Of a stretch of DNA of 64,000 bases, positions 9,572 to 19,416 are shown piece after piece. The stretch's first letter is position 1. Every line of letters begins with the position of its first letter. This stretch comes from Cryobacterium sp. (GTDB lineage Bacteria; Actinomycetota; Actinomycetes; Actinomycetales; Microbacteriaceae), in assembly GCF_025463825.1 (NCBI RefSeq), contig NZ_JAODBG010000074.1, positions 1 to 64,000 on the forward strand, written 5' to 3'. The notes beneath the pieces are model-generated. The model was not told the origin of the DNA. It ran no database searches and saw only the letters and a program-made list of their open reading frames with translations. The translations under genes and the position numbers were made by a program.

Positions 9572-9577
9572 ACTCCC

Positions 9578-10879
9578 ATGGCAGATCGCGAGTACGGCTT
9601 CACCACCAGGGCAATCCACGCCGGGAATATCCCCGACGCCGTCACCGGGGCGCGGGCCCTGCCCATCTACCAGACCAGTGCCTTCGTCTTCGATGACACC
9701 GCGGATGCCGCGGCCCGGTTCGCCCTGCAGAAGTACGGCAATGTTTACTCCCGGCTGGCCAACCCCACCGTGGCCGCGTTCGAAGAACGCATCGCCAGCC
9801 TCGAGGGCGGCCTGGGCGCCGTCGCCACCGCGTCCGGTCTGGCCGCGCAGTACATCACCTTCGCCAGCCTGGCCGGTTCCGGCGACCACATCGTCTCCAG
9901 CGCCAACCTCTACGGCGGCTCGATCACCCAGCTCGACGTGACCCTGCGTCGGTTCGGCGTGGAAACCACCTTCGTGCAGTCCGCCGACCCGGCCGACTAC
10001 GCCGCGGCGATCACGCCCCAGACCAAGCTGATCTTCGCCGAGACCGTGGCGAACCCCTCCGGCGAGGTCGCCGACATCGAGGGCCTCGCGGCCGTCGCGC
10101 ACGCCGCCGGCATCCCGCTGATCATCGACTCCACCATCGCCACGCCCTACCTTTGCCGGCCCATCGAGTGGGGCGCCGACATCGTCATCCACTCCGCCAC
10201 CAAGTTCCTCGGCGGCCACGGCACCACCCTCGGCGGCGTGGTGGTGGAAAGTGGCCGGTTCAACTGGCACAGCGACAAGTTCCCGCTCTTCACCGAGCCC
10301 GTGCCCAGCTACGGCGGCCTGGAGTGGTCGGGCAACTTCGGCGAGTACGCCTTCCTCACCCGGCTCCGCGCTGAGCAGCTGCGCGACATCGGCCCGGTCC
10401 TGGCCCCGCACTCCGCGTTCCTGCTCGCCCAGGGCGTGGAGACCCTGCCGTACCGCCTCCAGGCGCACGTGAACAACGCCCGCATCGTGGCCGAGTGGCT
10501 CGAGGCCGACCCGCGCGTCGACTTCGTCAACTGGGCCGGCCTGCCCAGCCATCCGCACTACGAACGCGGCCTCAAATATCTGCCCAAGGGTCCGGGATCG
10601 GTGTTCAGCTTCGGCGTGAAGGGCGGCCGCGATGCCGGCCGCACCTTCATCGAATCCGTGGACCTGGCCAGCCACCTCGCCAACATCGGCGACGCCAAGA
10701 CCCTGGTGATCCACCCCGCCTCCACCACCCACGCCCAGCTCAGCGAGCAGCAGCTGGTCGACGCCGGCGTGCTGGCCGGGCTGGTGCGGATCAGCGTGGG
10801 GATTGAAGACGTGGACGACATCATCTACGATCTCGACCAGGCCCTGGCCCAGGCCGCCGGAACGGGAGGACACGCATGA
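9578..10879 (+). CDS. metY: O-acetyl-L-homoserine sulfhydrylase
   Basis: Cytosolic PLP enzyme of the Cys/Met metabolism family that makes homocysteine (or methionine with methanethiol) from O-acetylhomoserine. The 433-residue protein, longer than the approximately 390-residue cystathionine enzymes as expected for MetY, starts with the typical [11 protein letters not shown]. The PLP lysine is Lys209 in [10 protein letters not shown]. The end overlaps the next gene by four bases (ATGA), so the two are co-translated. O-succinylhomoserine use cannot be excluded. Confidence 0.93.
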   Translation: MADREYGFTTRAIHAGNIPDAVTGARALPIYQTSAFVFDDTADAAARFALQKYGNVYSRLANPTVAAFEERIASLEGGLGAVATASGLAAQYITFASLAGSGDHIVSSANLYGGSITQLDVTLRRFGVETTFVQSADPADYAAAITPQTKLIFAETVANPSGEVADIEGLAAVAHAAGIPLIIDSTIATPYLCRPIEWGADIVIHSATKFLGGHGTTLGGVVVESGRFNWHSDKFPLFTEPVPSYGGLEWSGNFGEYAFLTRLRAEQLRDIGPVLAPHSAFLLAQGVETLPYRLQAHVNNARIVAEWLEADPRVDFVNWAGLPSHPHYERGLKYLPKGPGSVFSFGVKGGRDAGRTFIESVDLASHLANIGDAKTLVIHPASTTHAQLSEQQLVDAGVLAGLVRISVGIEDVDDIIYDLDQALAQAAGTGGHA

Positions 10880-11460
10880 GCACCGACACCGTCAGCGCCG
10901 GGAACGAGACCGTCCAGCTCACCAACGGCCTGAGCTGCAGCGTTCCCGTCAACTCCCCGCTCGCCAAGCTGCTGCGCACCCAGCGCACCTGGGAGGGCCC
11001 GGACGCCAAGGCGCGGCTGGGCATCCTGCGCCGCGCGAAGTCGGTCGCCATCGTGGGCGCCTCGCCCAATCCGGCCCGGTCCAGCTACTTCGTGGGCACC
11101 TACCTGCAGCAGTCGAGCGACTACCGGGTCTACTTCGTCAACCCGCGCGCGGACACCATCCTGGGCCAGAAAGCCTACCCTGACCTCGCCTCCCTGCCCG
11201 AGGTGCCCGACATTATCGACGTGTTCCGCAAGGCATCGGACATCCCGTCCGTCATCGACGACGCCCTCGCGGTCGGCGCCAAGACGGTGTGGGTGCAGTT
11301 GGGCATCTGGAACCAGGAGGCCGCCGAGTACGGAGAGTCGAAGGGCATCACCATCGTGATGGACCGATGCATCAAGATCGAGCATGCCCGCTTCCACGGC
11401 GGGCTGCACCTGCTCGGCTTCGACACCGGGCAGATCACAGCTCGCAAGACCATCCGCTAG
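10876..11460 (+). CDS. CoA-binding domain protein (YccU-like)
   Basis: Small Rossmann-fold protein of the CoA_binding/YccU family, 194 residues, with VAIVGASPNPARSSYFV near residue 57 and the family's CxxxxH-like end DRCIKIEHARF. Function is undefined in general. An ATGA overlap with metY, frequent in actinobacteria, suggests a support role in sulfur amino-acid metabolism, possibly CoA- or persulfide-linked; this is inference. Confidence 0.88.
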   Translation: MSTDTVSAGNETVQLTNGLSCSVPVNSPLAKLLRTQRTWEGPDAKARLGILRRAKSVAIVGASPNPARSSYFVGTYLQQSSDYRVYFVNPRADTILGQKAYPDLASLPEVPDIIDVFRKASDIPSVIDDALAVGAKTVWVQLGIWNQEAAEYGESKGITIVMDRCIKIEHARFHGGLHLLGFDTGQITARKTIR

Positions 11461-11514
11461 ACGTACCGCACACGCCCCGGGGCGGCAGCACCATCCCGAG
11501 CGGAGCCGCCCGCG

Positions 11515-11520
11515 TACGAT
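11515..11520 (+). promoter_or_regulatory. -10 element of sdaA
   Basis: TACGAT followed by seven bases and the GTG at 11528. This spacing favours the GTG over the ATG that overlaps the hexamer (11519). Confidence 0.45.
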
Positions 11521-11527
11521 GGGGCAG

Positions 11528-12907
11528 GTGACAGCGTACGTTTCGGCTCTCGACCTGTTCTCCATCGGAATCGGTCCATCCAGTTCCCACACGGTCGGCC
11601 CGATGCGCGCCGCCCAGGCCTTCGCGGAGCACCTCGCCGGCAGCGGCCGGTTGACCGAGGTCCGTCGACTCCGCTGCTCACTGTTCGGCTCGCTCGGCTC
11701 CACCGGCCTCGGCCATGGCACCCCCGACGCCATCCTGGCCGGCCTGGCCGGCCTGACGCCGGAGGTCTGCGACCCCGCCGATGTGCGCAACCGGTGGGCG
11801 CACCTCGAGGGCGAAACCACGCTGCTGCTGAACGGCACCCACCCGGTGGCGGTGAACAAGACCGACGTGGTGTTCGAGCCGCGCACCCGACTACCCGGGC
11901 ACCCCAACGCGATGACCCTCTCCGCCTGGGGCGCGGACCCGACCGGCCCCGCCCTGCTCGAGGAGACCTACTATTCGATCGGCGGCGGCTTCATCCGCCG
12001 CGACGGCGACCCGGTGGGCCCGGTCGCCATGGTGGCGCAGCCGATGCCGTACGCCTCCAGCGCCGCCCTGCTGGCGCTCTGCGACGGCCACGGCATCGGC
12101 ATCTGCGACGTCGCCCGCGCCAACGAGGAGGCCGTGCACGGCGCCGACCGCCTGGATGCCGGCCTCGATGCGATCTGGACCGCGATGCACGCCTGCGTCG
12201 AGGCCGGCCTGGACGCGTCCGGCACCCTGCCCGGCGGGCTGGGCGTCAAGCGCCGGGCCGCCGCTGTTCGTATGCAGCTGGAAGAATACGACGGCCTGCG
12301 GCAACGTGAACGGGACACCTCGACCGAGTGGCTGCACGCCTTCGCCCTGGCCGTGAACGAGGAGAACGCCTCCGGCGGCCGGGTCGTCACGGCGCCCACC
12401 AACGGGGCCGCCGGCATCATCCCGGCGGTCGCGCACTACTATCTGCGGTTCGTGCCCGGGGCGGACCCGGCTGGCATCCGCCGGTTCCTGCTCACCGCCG
12501 TGGCGATCGGGTCGCTGGTGAAGGCGAACGCCTCGATCTCCGGCGCCGAAGGCGGCTGCCAGGCCGAGGTCGGCTCCGCCTGCGCCATGGCCGCCGGCGC
12601 GCTCTGCGCCGTGCTCGGCGGCACCCCCCGGCAGGTGGAGAACGCGGCCGAGATCGCCATGGAGCACCACCTCGGCCTCACCTGTGATCCCGTCGGCGGG
12701 CTGGTGCAGGTGCCCTGTATCGAACGCAACGCCATCGCCGCCTCCACGGCGGTATCGGCTGCCCGGCTCGCCCTGCACGGGGACGGCACCCATCTGGTAT
12801 CGCTCGACACCGTGATCGAGACCATGCGGCAGACCGGCCTTGACATGATGACCAAATACAAGGAGACCAGCGAGGGCGGCCTCGCGGTCAACGTCATCGA
12901 GTGCTGA
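11528..12907 (+). CDS. sdaA: L-serine ammonia-lyase (iron-sulfur type)
   Basis: Converts L-serine to pyruvate and ammonia with a 4Fe-4S cluster as Lewis acid. The 459-residue chain has the fused regulatory and catalytic domains: [16 protein letters not shown] at the N terminus, [15 protein letters not shown], and three likely cluster cysteines in [11 protein letters not shown] and [19 protein letters not shown]. The start is GTG ([11 protein letters not shown]); an ATG nine bases upstream would add three residues. It is preceded by a 67-base gap, so probably its own transcript. Confidence 0.93.
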   Translation: MTAYVSALDLFSIGIGPSSSHTVGPMRAAQAFAEHLAGSGRLTEVRRLRCSLFGSLGSTGLGHGTPDAILAGLAGLTPEVCDPADVRNRWAHLEGETTLLLNGTHPVAVNKTDVVFEPRTRLPGHPNAMTLSAWGADPTGPALLEETYYSIGGGFIRRDGDPVGPVAMVAQPMPYASSAALLALCDGHGIGICDVARANEEAVHGADRLDAGLDAIWTAMHACVEAGLDASGTLPGGLGVKRRAAAVRMQLEEYDGLRQRERDTSTEWLHAFALAVNEENASGGRVVTAPTNGAAGIIPAVAHYYLRFVPGADPAGIRRFLLTAVAIGSLVKANASISGAEGGCQAEVGSACAMAAGALCAVLGGTPRQVENAAEIAMEHHLGLTCDPVGGLVQVPCIERNAIAASTAVSAARLALHGDGTHLVSLDTVIETMRQTGLDMMTKYKETSEGGLAVNVIEC

Positions 12908-12996
12908 CCGGCCACTCGAACGGGGGCAGCACCGGATGCCACGTCAGTGCGGTCCCTGGCCTAAACTAGATTCCCTGGGGGTACACCATCAACGAT

Positions 12997-13506
12997 TTGC
13001 GCTCTTCCGCACGCACCGGCGCGTCTGGTCGCGCCACTCGCCTGGCATTCCCTGCCCTGGCGGTCATCGCCGGCCTGGCTCTCACGGGATGCGCGGCGGA
13101 ACCGGCACCGGTGGTGACCCAGACCGTGGTCGTCACCGCCACGCCGACGCCGACCCCCACGCCGACGCCGACTGCCACGCCGACGCCCACTCCCACGGCC
13201 GCCGCCAAGGTCGTCCCGGAGGACCCGTCCCTGGACCCGAACCCCGAGTTGCCCGCCGAACCCCTGCCGGAGGGCCCGGCCCAGGACCTCGGCGCCATCC
13301 TCGGTGCGCAAGGCGCCCCGGTGCTCGACGGCGCCGGAGTGCCGATCAGCTACAAGGTGCTCGAGGGCGATTCCTTCTTCGACATCGCGCAGCGCTTCAA
13401 CGTGCCCATGCAGCAGCTGCTCAAAATGAACCCCAAGGTCTCGGGCATCGGTGAGGACATCTACATCCGTCAGGTTCTCAACCTGGACTGGACCAAGACC
13501 GGCTGA
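12997..13506 (+). CDS. LysM-domain lipoprotein
   Basis: Predicted secreted lipoprotein. A basic N terminus is followed by a hydrophobic stretch and lipobox LTGC (lipidated Cys32), then a Thr-Pro repeat linker (about 46-66), an acidic/proline region, and a C-terminal LysM fold (about 117-165) that should bind peptidoglycan. There is no ATG or GTG start in frame after the upstream TAG at 12967: only TTG at 12997, or ATC at 12988 which is better placed behind GGGGG. I use TTG. A TAAACT hexamer at 12962 may be the -10. Confidence 0.8.
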   Translation: MRSSARTGASGRATRLAFPALAVIAGLALTGCAAEPAPVVTQTVVVTATPTPTPTPTPTATPTPTPTAAAKVVPEDPSLDPNPELPAEPLPEGPAQDLGAILGAQGAPVLDGAGVPISYKVLEGDSFFDIAQRFNVPMQQLLKMNPKVSGIGEDIYIRQVLNLDWTKTG

Positions 13507-13515
13507 TAACGGCGG

Positions 13516-14571
13516 TCAGCGCGTCAGGGCGTGGATGCGCTCCATCACCTCGATGGTGCGGAGCGCATCGCCGGCATCCACCGGCAGCGCCGCGCCGCGC
13601 AGGAGCGCGTCGGCCAGTTCCGCGTAGAAGGAGACATACCGGCCACGTCGGGTGGGGACCACCGTTGTGGCACCGTCGGTGCCGAGGGTGCCCCAGGCGC
13701 TTTCCGGCTCCAGGCCGAAGTCCGGCTCGGTCGGCAGATGACCGGCCTGGATGGCTTCCTCCTGACCGTCGAGTCCCCACTTGACGTAGGCGGCAGCGGC
13801 GCCCAGTACCCGGTATCGGGGGCCGACCTGGGCGGCGAACTTACTCATCCAGAGGTGCGACCGCACCCCGGACCCGTGGTGCAGTGACACGAAGGTGTCG
13901 TCGTCGGCGGCTCCGTCCGGATACCGGGTGGTCACCTCGGCGCTCACGTCGTCGACCGGCCCGAACAAGAGCACCGCCTGGTCGATGAGGTGCGCGCCGA
14001 GGTCGAAGAGGATGCCGCCGCCGGCCGCCGGCGTCGCCTGCGCCTTCCAGCTGCGCGGCGGACCCGGCTTGAAGGACTCGAACCGGGACTCGAACCGGTA
14101 CACCTGGCCCAGGGCGTTCTCGGCCAGGAGGGCCCGCAGGGTGAGGAAGTCGCCGTCCCAGCGCCGGTTCTGGAACACCGTGATCGGCAGGCCGAGGCCG
14201 TGGGCGCGGTTGACGAGCTCCCAACCCGCCTCGGAGGTGGTGGAGAACGGTTTGTCGATCACCACGGCCAGGCCCGCGTCCAGCGCCGCGTGCGCGAGCG
14301 GAACGTGGGTTTCCGGTGGCGTACCGATCACGACGAGGTCCAGGTCACCGCGGGCGAAGAGCTCCTCGGCGCTGGCCAGCACCCGCACGCCGGGATAGCT
14401 CTGCCGGGCCGATGCGCCGCGCTCGGCGTTCGAGGTCACGATGACGTCGAGTGAGAAGTCCGGATTGGCCGCGAGGAACGGCGCGTGGAACACCCGCCCG
14501 GACAGGCCGTAGCCGAGAACGCCGGCGCGGATCGGAACGGTACGGGGCAGGTCACTGGGTGCGGAGGGCAT
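13516..14571 (-). CDS. Gfo/Idh/MocA-family oxidoreductase
   Basis: NAD(P)-dependent sugar or polyol dehydrogenase-like protein of 351 residues. The N-terminal Rossmann motif is GVLGYGLSGRVFHAPFL and the catalytic-region motif VIDKPFSTT is the family's EKP variant. Substrate is not predictable. It is convergent with the LysM gene (nine bases between stops). A longer reading frame upstream is rejected because TACGCT lies six bases before this ATG, consistent with a leaderless start here. Confidence 0.88.
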   Translation of the reverse strand: MPSAPSDLPRTVPIRAGVLGYGLSGRVFHAPFLAANPDFSLDVIVTSNAERGASARQSYPGVRVLASAEELFARGDLDLVVIGTPPETHVPLAHAALDAGLAVVIDKPFSTTSEAGWELVNRAHGLGLPITVFQNRRWDGDFLTLRALLAENALGQVYRFESRFESFKPGPPRSWKAQATPAAGGGILFDLGAHLIDQAVLLFGPVDDVSAEVTTRYPDGAADDDTFVSLHHGSGVRSHLWMSKFAAQVGPRYRVLGAAAAYVKWGLDGQEEAIQAGHLPTEPDFGLEPESAWGTLGTDGATTVVPTRRGRYVSFYAELADALLRGAALPVDAGDALRTIEVMERIHALTR

Positions 14572-14577
14572 TCTTCG

Positions 14578-14583
14578 AGCGTA
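14578..14583 (-). promoter_or_regulatory. -10 element of the Gfo/Idh/MocA gene
   Basis: Minus-strand TACGCT, then CGAAGA, then ATG at 14571. No Shine-Dalgarno site. The rest of the gap up to 14821 (about 240 bases) shows only an 8-base tandem repeat GTTCAGCG near 14800 and nothing I can interpret. Confidence 0.5.
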
Positions 14584-14821
14584 CGCCTGTGGCCCGGGGC
14601 CGCCGGAACCCGACCAGCCCAAGCCAGACCCAGAGCTCGGCGACACCGTGCGGGCGAAGGAGCCCGCGGTGTGGTCGGCGTCGAACGAGTCGAAGGTGAA
14701 GTCCGCGAGAAGGCACCCAGGATCAGTGCCAGTGCCACGGCGCCCGTCCGTGTCTAGGTGAAAGTGCGGGTCATCGTTGTTCGCCCGGTTGGATCACGTT
14801 CAGCGGTTCAGCGCCCCGCGG

Positions 14822-17320
14822 CTACAGCCGGTTCACGCCGGTGACCTTCAGCACGGCGACGCCGGCCTCGTCGCTGGCGGCCAGGTCGACGGTGGCGCTG
14901 ATGCCCCAGTCGTGGTCGCCGGCCGGGTCGTCGAAGATCTGCCGGGCGGTCCACACCTCGGCGCCCTCGTCGAGGATCAGCAGGCCAGCGCCGCGGGCAT
15001 TCGGCCCGACCAGCAGCTCGTCGTGCTCGGCGTAGTACCCGTCCATGGCGTCAGCCCAGACATCCGCCCTGAAGCCGTGCGCGCGGTCGAGCTCGCCGAG
15101 GGCGTCGTAGTCCTCCCGCGCGGCCAGCTGCACCCGGCGGAACAGTTCGTTGCGCACCAGGATCCGGAACGCGCGGGTGTTGGTGGTGAGCCGGTGCGGA
15201 GCGGGCGGCACCACGGTGTGCGCGGTCGATTCGTGCGCGGCCAGGTCGGGGTGGATCAGCTCTTCCCACTCGTCGAGCAGGCTGGAGTCCACCTGGCGCA
15301 CTAGTTCCCCCAGCCACTCGATGAGGTCGAGCAGGTCTTCGGTCTTGGCTTCGTCGGGGATGGTCTGCCGGGCGGCGCGGTAGGCGTCCGAGAGGTAGCG
15401 CAGCACCACGCCCTCGCTGCGGGCAAGCTTGTAGTAGGCCACGAACTCGCCGAACGACATGGCGCGCTCGTACATGTCGCGCACCACGGTCTTGGGGCGC
15501 AGCGGGAAGTCGGCGATCCAGGGCTGGGACTGCTTGTAGGTCTCGAACGCGTAGCTGAGCAGCTCGTCCAGGGGCTTCGGCCAGGTGATCTGCTCGAGCA
15601 GCTCCATGCGCTGGTCGTACTCGATGCCCTCGCTCTTCATGGCGTTGACGGCCTCGCCGCGAGCGGCGAACTGCTGGCCCATCAGCACCGGCCGGGGGTC
15701 GTCGAGGGTGGACTCGAGCACCGAGATCATGTCAAGGGCGTAGGTCGGCGCCTCGATATCGAGCAGGTCGAACGCGGCCAGCGCGAACGGCGACAGCGGC
15801 TGGTTGAGCGCGAAGTTGGCCTGCAGGTCGACGGTCAGTCGGATGCTGCCATCCGCGTCCTGCTCTACGATCCCCGCGGCGCGCAGGGTCTTGTAGATGC
15901 CCAGGGCCCGCCGGGCGTGGGCGAGCTGCCGCTTGAACGGTTCGTGGTTGTCGAACACCAGCGAGTAGACGTTCGCGAAGGCATCCCCGCCGCGGGCGAT
16001 CACGTTGATCAGCATGGCGCTGGTCATCTGCATGCTCGAGGTGAGGGTCTCCGGTTCGGCGTCGACGAGGCGCCGGAACGACGGTTCTCCCCAGGACACG
16101 AAGCCCTCCGGAGCGCGCTTGCGGATGATCTTGCGCTTCTTCTTGGGGTCGTCGCCGGCCTTCTGGATGGCCTTGAGGTTCTCGGTCTCGTGGTCCGGGG
16201 CCTGGACCATCACGGTGCCGGCGGTGTCGAAGCCGGCCCGGCCGGCGCGGCCGGCGATCTGGTGGAACTCACGGGCGTTGAGCTGGCGCATCTTCACACC
16301 GTCGTACTTGGTCAGCGCCGTGAAGAGCACGGTGCGGATGGGCACGTTGATGCCCACCCCCAGGGTGTCGGTACCGCAGATCACCCGCAGCAGGCCACGC
16401 TGGGCGAGCTGCTCGACCAGTCGGCGGTACTTGGGCAGCATGCCGGCGTGGTGCACGCCGATGCCCATCCGGATCAGCCGGGAGAGGGTCTTGCCGAAGC
16501 TGGTGGTGAACCGGAATTCGCCGATGAGGTCGGCGATGGCCTCCTTCTGCTCCTTGGTGACCACCTTCACGCTGGAGAGCGCCTGGGCGCGCTCGAGGGC
16601 GGCGGCCTGGGCGAAGTGCACGATGTAGACGGGCGCCTGGCCGGTCTTGAGCAGGTCCTCCACGGTCTCGTGCACCGGGGTGGTCTCGTAGAAGTAGTGC
16701 AGCGGCACCGGTCGCTCGACGCCGGTGACGACGGCGGTGTCGCGGTTGGTGCGGCGGGACAGGTCCGCGGCGATGTCGGTGACGTCGCCGAGGGTGGCCG
16801 ACATCAGGATGAACTGCACCCGCGGCAAGAGCAGCAGCGGCACCTGCCAGGCCCACCCGCGGTCGGGGTCGGAGTAGAAGTGGAACTCGTCCATCACGAC
16901 CTGGTCGACCGGGGTGTCCGCGCCGTTCCGGAGCGCCAGGTTGGCGAGGATCTCGGCTGTGCAGCAGATGATCGGGGCGTCGGAGTTCACCGAGGAGTCG
17001 CCGGTCATCATGCCGACGTTCTCGGCGCCGAAGATCTCCACCAGGGCGAAGAACTTCTCGCTCACCAACGCCTTGATCGGGGCGGTATAGAAGGTGCGCT
17101 TGCCGGCGGAGAGCGCGGCGAAGTGGGCACCGACGGCCACGAGCGACTTCCCGGTTCCGGTGGGGGTAGAGAGGATCAGGTTCGCCCCCGACACGATCTC
17201 GATGACGGCTTCCTCCTGCGCCGGGTAGAGGCGGAGGCCCGCATCCGCGGCCCACAGCTCGAACGCTTCGAAGAGGACGTCGGGATCGGTGACGTGCGGG
17301 AGGGCGCTGAGGGTTGCCAT
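14822..17320 (-). CDS. Ski2-like DEAD/DEAH-box helicase with DUF3516 domain
   Basis: Large superfamily 2 RNA/DNA helicase of 832 residues. Walker A is STPTGTGKS (51-59), the Walker B box is DEFH (144-147) rather than DEAD/DEVH, motif III is MSATLG, and the HQIAGRAGRAG motif VI is present. The C-terminal half matches the actinobacterial DUF3516 region. Likely role is RNA turnover or ribosome-related remodelling, inferred from Ski2/Mtr4 relatives. It follows the GH81 gene by 17 bases, so may be read from the same transcript. Confidence 0.9.
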   Translation of the reverse strand: MATLSALPHVTDPDVLFEAFELWAADAGLRLYPAQEEAVIEIVSGANLILSTPTGTGKSLVAVGAHFAALSAGKRTFYTAPIKALVSEKFFALVEIFGAENVGMMTGDSSVNSDAPIICCTAEILANLALRNGADTPVDQVVMDEFHFYSDPDRGWAWQVPLLLLPRVQFILMSATLGDVTDIAADLSRRTNRDTAVVTGVERPVPLHYFYETTPVHETVEDLLKTGQAPVYIVHFAQAAALERAQALSSVKVVTKEQKEAIADLIGEFRFTTSFGKTLSRLIRMGIGVHHAGMLPKYRRLVEQLAQRGLLRVICGTDTLGVGINVPIRTVLFTALTKYDGVKMRQLNAREFHQIAGRAGRAGFDTAGTVMVQAPDHETENLKAIQKAGDDPKKKRKIIRKRAPEGFVSWGEPSFRRLVDAEPETLTSSMQMTSAMLINVIARGGDAFANVYSLVFDNHEPFKRQLAHARRALGIYKTLRAAGIVEQDADGSIRLTVDLQANFALNQPLSPFALAAFDLLDIEAPTYALDMISVLESTLDDPRPVLMGQQFAARGEAVNAMKSEGIEYDQRMELLEQITWPKPLDELLSYAFETYKQSQPWIADFPLRPKTVVRDMYERAMSFGEFVAYYKLARSEGVVLRYLSDAYRAARQTIPDEAKTEDLLDLIEWLGELVRQVDSSLLDEWEELIHPDLAAHESTAHTVVPPAPHRLTTNTRAFRILVRNELFRRVQLAAREDYDALGELDRAHGFRADVWADAMDGYYAEHDELLVGPNARGAGLLILDEGAEVWTARQIFDDPAGDHDWGISATVDLAASDEAGVAVLKVTGVNRL

Positions 17321-17337
17321 GATTCCCTAATCCTCCC

Positions 17338-19416
17338 CTATCCGGCTGGCGGCGTCCTCCACTGCATCAGCCAGGCGAGTAGGTAGGCCCGGCTGTTGCC
17401 GTCGTCGATCCGGGCCGCCGGCAGGGTGTCGGCGGCCTCGAGGGCGGCGGCCGCCGCGTCCGGGCCCTGCAGGGCCGCGTACATCAGCAGGTAGTCACCG
17501 AACATCACGTCGTAACTGCCCCCGGGCACCGAGTCGGCCAGGTTGGCCGCCACCCGGGCCGGGTCGCGGCCGAGGTACCCGGCCACCGGACTCATCGGCA
17601 GCACCAGGATGCCGAGCATGGCGCTCGGCTCCGCGCTGAACCAGGTGGCGTAGTCGCGTTTGCCACCCCACACCAGTGAGGTGACGGTGTGGTCGAAGCT
17701 CGCGTAGACCGGGTCGGCCAGGTCGAAGTCGGTCCAGTAGGCGCTGGCGGAGGCAGCCTCGCTGGAGAGCATCCACTCGGCCTCGGCCTGCAGGCCGGCC
17801 TGGTCGCTGGCGGCGGCCCACAGGGCCAGGCCGTTCCACGCCGTGACCGCCTCCGAGCTGGACTCCTGGTTGTTGCCGTCGCCGAACGGCGAGGTGCCGC
17901 TGGCCCAGGAATGGCCGGCATAGGCGTCGAACACCCGTCGAGTGGGGAAGTACTCGCTGTCGCCGCTGGTGGCGAGGTCGGCGGCGAGCAGGTTCAGCAC
18001 CGGCGCCCAGCGTTCGGCGGCGGCGGGGTCGCCGGCCGCGACGACGGCGGCGGCGTAGAAGAAGTAGCCGTAGTGGAAGTGGTGGTCGTTGAACTCCTCC
18101 GAGCCGAACGAGGTCGCCAGGCCCACGATCCCCCGGGCTTGCGGGTCGTAGACGAAGCACCGTTCGGTGCGGTCCACGCAGCCGGCCGCCTCCAGCCACT
18201 CGTCGAGCGCCGTGGCGAGCCGGTCGGTGAGGTCGGCCGCGGCGTCGTCGGCGCCCACCTGACGCGCCACGGCCAAGAGGTTCGCCGCCCGGTAGAGCGA
18301 CTTGCCGCCGAAATAGGTGTCGGCGGCGAAGGTGCCCGTGCTGTCCACGTCGGCGCGCACCTGGTCCGCCAGGCGCTGGCGGTCCTCGCCCTCGACGGCG
18401 GACAGGTCGAGTGTCCCGCTGGGCTGCACGGTGGGCACCGTCCAGGTCAGCGCGGTGCCGGCGCACAGGGTGAGGGTGCCGTAGATACTGGGGTAGCTGC
18501 CGGCGTCGCAGCGGGCGTCCGCGGCGAGGCCGGCCTGCTGGTGCGGCATCGCCGCGACCAGGGTGTCGCCGCCGTCCACGGTGTCGTAGGCGATGGTGGT
18601 GGCGGCCGCATCCGTCGTGCTGCCGTACTCGAGGCGGGTGCCGGTGACCGGATGCCCGGCCGCTTCGGCGAGGGTGGCCAGCGATCCGTCGGCGGGCACC
18701 GCGAACCAGGTGGCGGTACTGCCTCGCGGCACCGCCAGGCCGGTGCCGGAGAGGGCACCCGCCGATACCAGCCCGTACTCGGTGCCGTCCACCTCGGCTC
18801 TCCAGACGCCGTCCCCGGCCGCAGTGAACCCGGCCGGCAGGGTGAGGTCCACGTCGGTCGCGGCGGTGAAGGACACAAACGGGGAGCCTTCCGCGATCAC
18901 CGTCGAACCGAGGTCGTTTCCGGCGCTCCGCTGGGTGATGGTGACCGACGCCTCGTCGTAGGCGGTGACGACCTGCTCGAGGGCCTGGCCGTCCGCGGCG
19001 AGGGAAATGCGGATGGCGGGGGTGTTGCCGCCCAGGATGACCGCGCTGTCACTGGTCACGGTGGGCAGCCCGAAGGCGAGGCCGGTGCCGGTGAGCTGGA
19101 AGGACAGCGGCAGCGGGAACACCGGCATCGGCTCATCGCCGAAGACGAGACCGGAGAACCAGCGATTTGTGGGCGGGATGAGGCCGTCGGCCAGGCGTGC
19201 TGCCGGCAACGGCTTGATCGTTCGCTCGGGCAGGGCGTTGACCAGTGGACCGATCTCTGCGGTGGGGAAGATCGGGTCGGTCGGCTGGGCGCTGCCGGCG
19301 GGCGGGGCGGCGGGCGGCCCGGCCGTGGGCGTGCAGGCCACCAGCCCGGCCGCGGCGGCGAGGGTGGCGGCGGCGACCAGAACCGTCACTGCTCGGAATC
19401 TTGTCGCCATGCTCAC
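17338..19416 (-). CDS. GH81 endo-1,3-beta-glucanase lipoprotein
   Basis: Secreted or membrane-anchored glycoside hydrolase of 692 residues. The signal sequence ends in lipobox LVAC (Cys28). The GH81 catalytic block is intact: Asp444 in EFNDHHFHYGY and Glu518/Glu522 in NNQESSSEAV, with Asp-to-Glu distances of 74 and 78 residues, close to those of characterised GH81 enzymes. Translation starts at a GTG that overlaps the stop of the HlyD-like gene (GTGA); an ATG six bases later is the alternative. Coupling to a GT2 synthase suggests it trims or releases the polymer made by that synthase. Confidence 0.9.
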   Translation of the reverse strand: MSMATRFRAVTVLVAAATLAAAAGLVACTPTAGPPAAPPAGSAQPTDPIFPTAEIGPLVNALPERTIKPLPAARLADGLIPPTNRWFSGLVFGDEPMPVFPLPLSFQLTGTGLAFGLPTVTSDSAVILGGNTPAIRISLAADGQALEQVVTAYDEASVTITQRSAGNDLGSTVIAEGSPFVSFTAATDVDLTLPAGFTAAGDGVWRAEVDGTEYGLVSAGALSGTGLAVPRGSTATWFAVPADGSLATLAEAAGHPVTGTRLEYGSTTDAAATTIAYDTVDGGDTLVAAMPHQQAGLAADARCDAGSYPSIYGTLTLCAGTALTWTVPTVQPSGTLDLSAVEGEDRQRLADQVRADVDSTGTFAADTYFGGKSLYRAANLLAVARQVGADDAAADLTDRLATALDEWLEAAGCVDRTERCFVYDPQARGIVGLATSFGSEEFNDHHFHYGYFFYAAAVVAAGDPAAAERWAPVLNLLAADLATSGDSEYFPTRRVFDAYAGHSWASGTSPFGDGNNQESSSEAVTAWNGLALWAAASDQAGLQAEAEWMLSSEAASASAYWTDFDLADPVYASFDHTVTSLVWGGKRDYATWFSAEPSAMLGILVLPMSPVAGYLGRDPARVAANLADSVPGGSYDVMFGDYLLMYAALQGPDAAAAALEAADTLPAARIDDGNSRAYLLAWLMQWRTPPAG

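Noticed and set aside
9488-9577. Possible SAM riboswitch before metY
   Set aside because: Only a weak 7-base hairpin (GAGCGCC/GGCGCTC) is present and the -10 element lies six bases before the ATG, leaving no room for a leader RNA.
13141-13199. Microsatellite-like ACGCCGACG repeats
   Set aside because: They encode the Thr-Pro linker of the LysM lipoprotein; coding explains the repeat.
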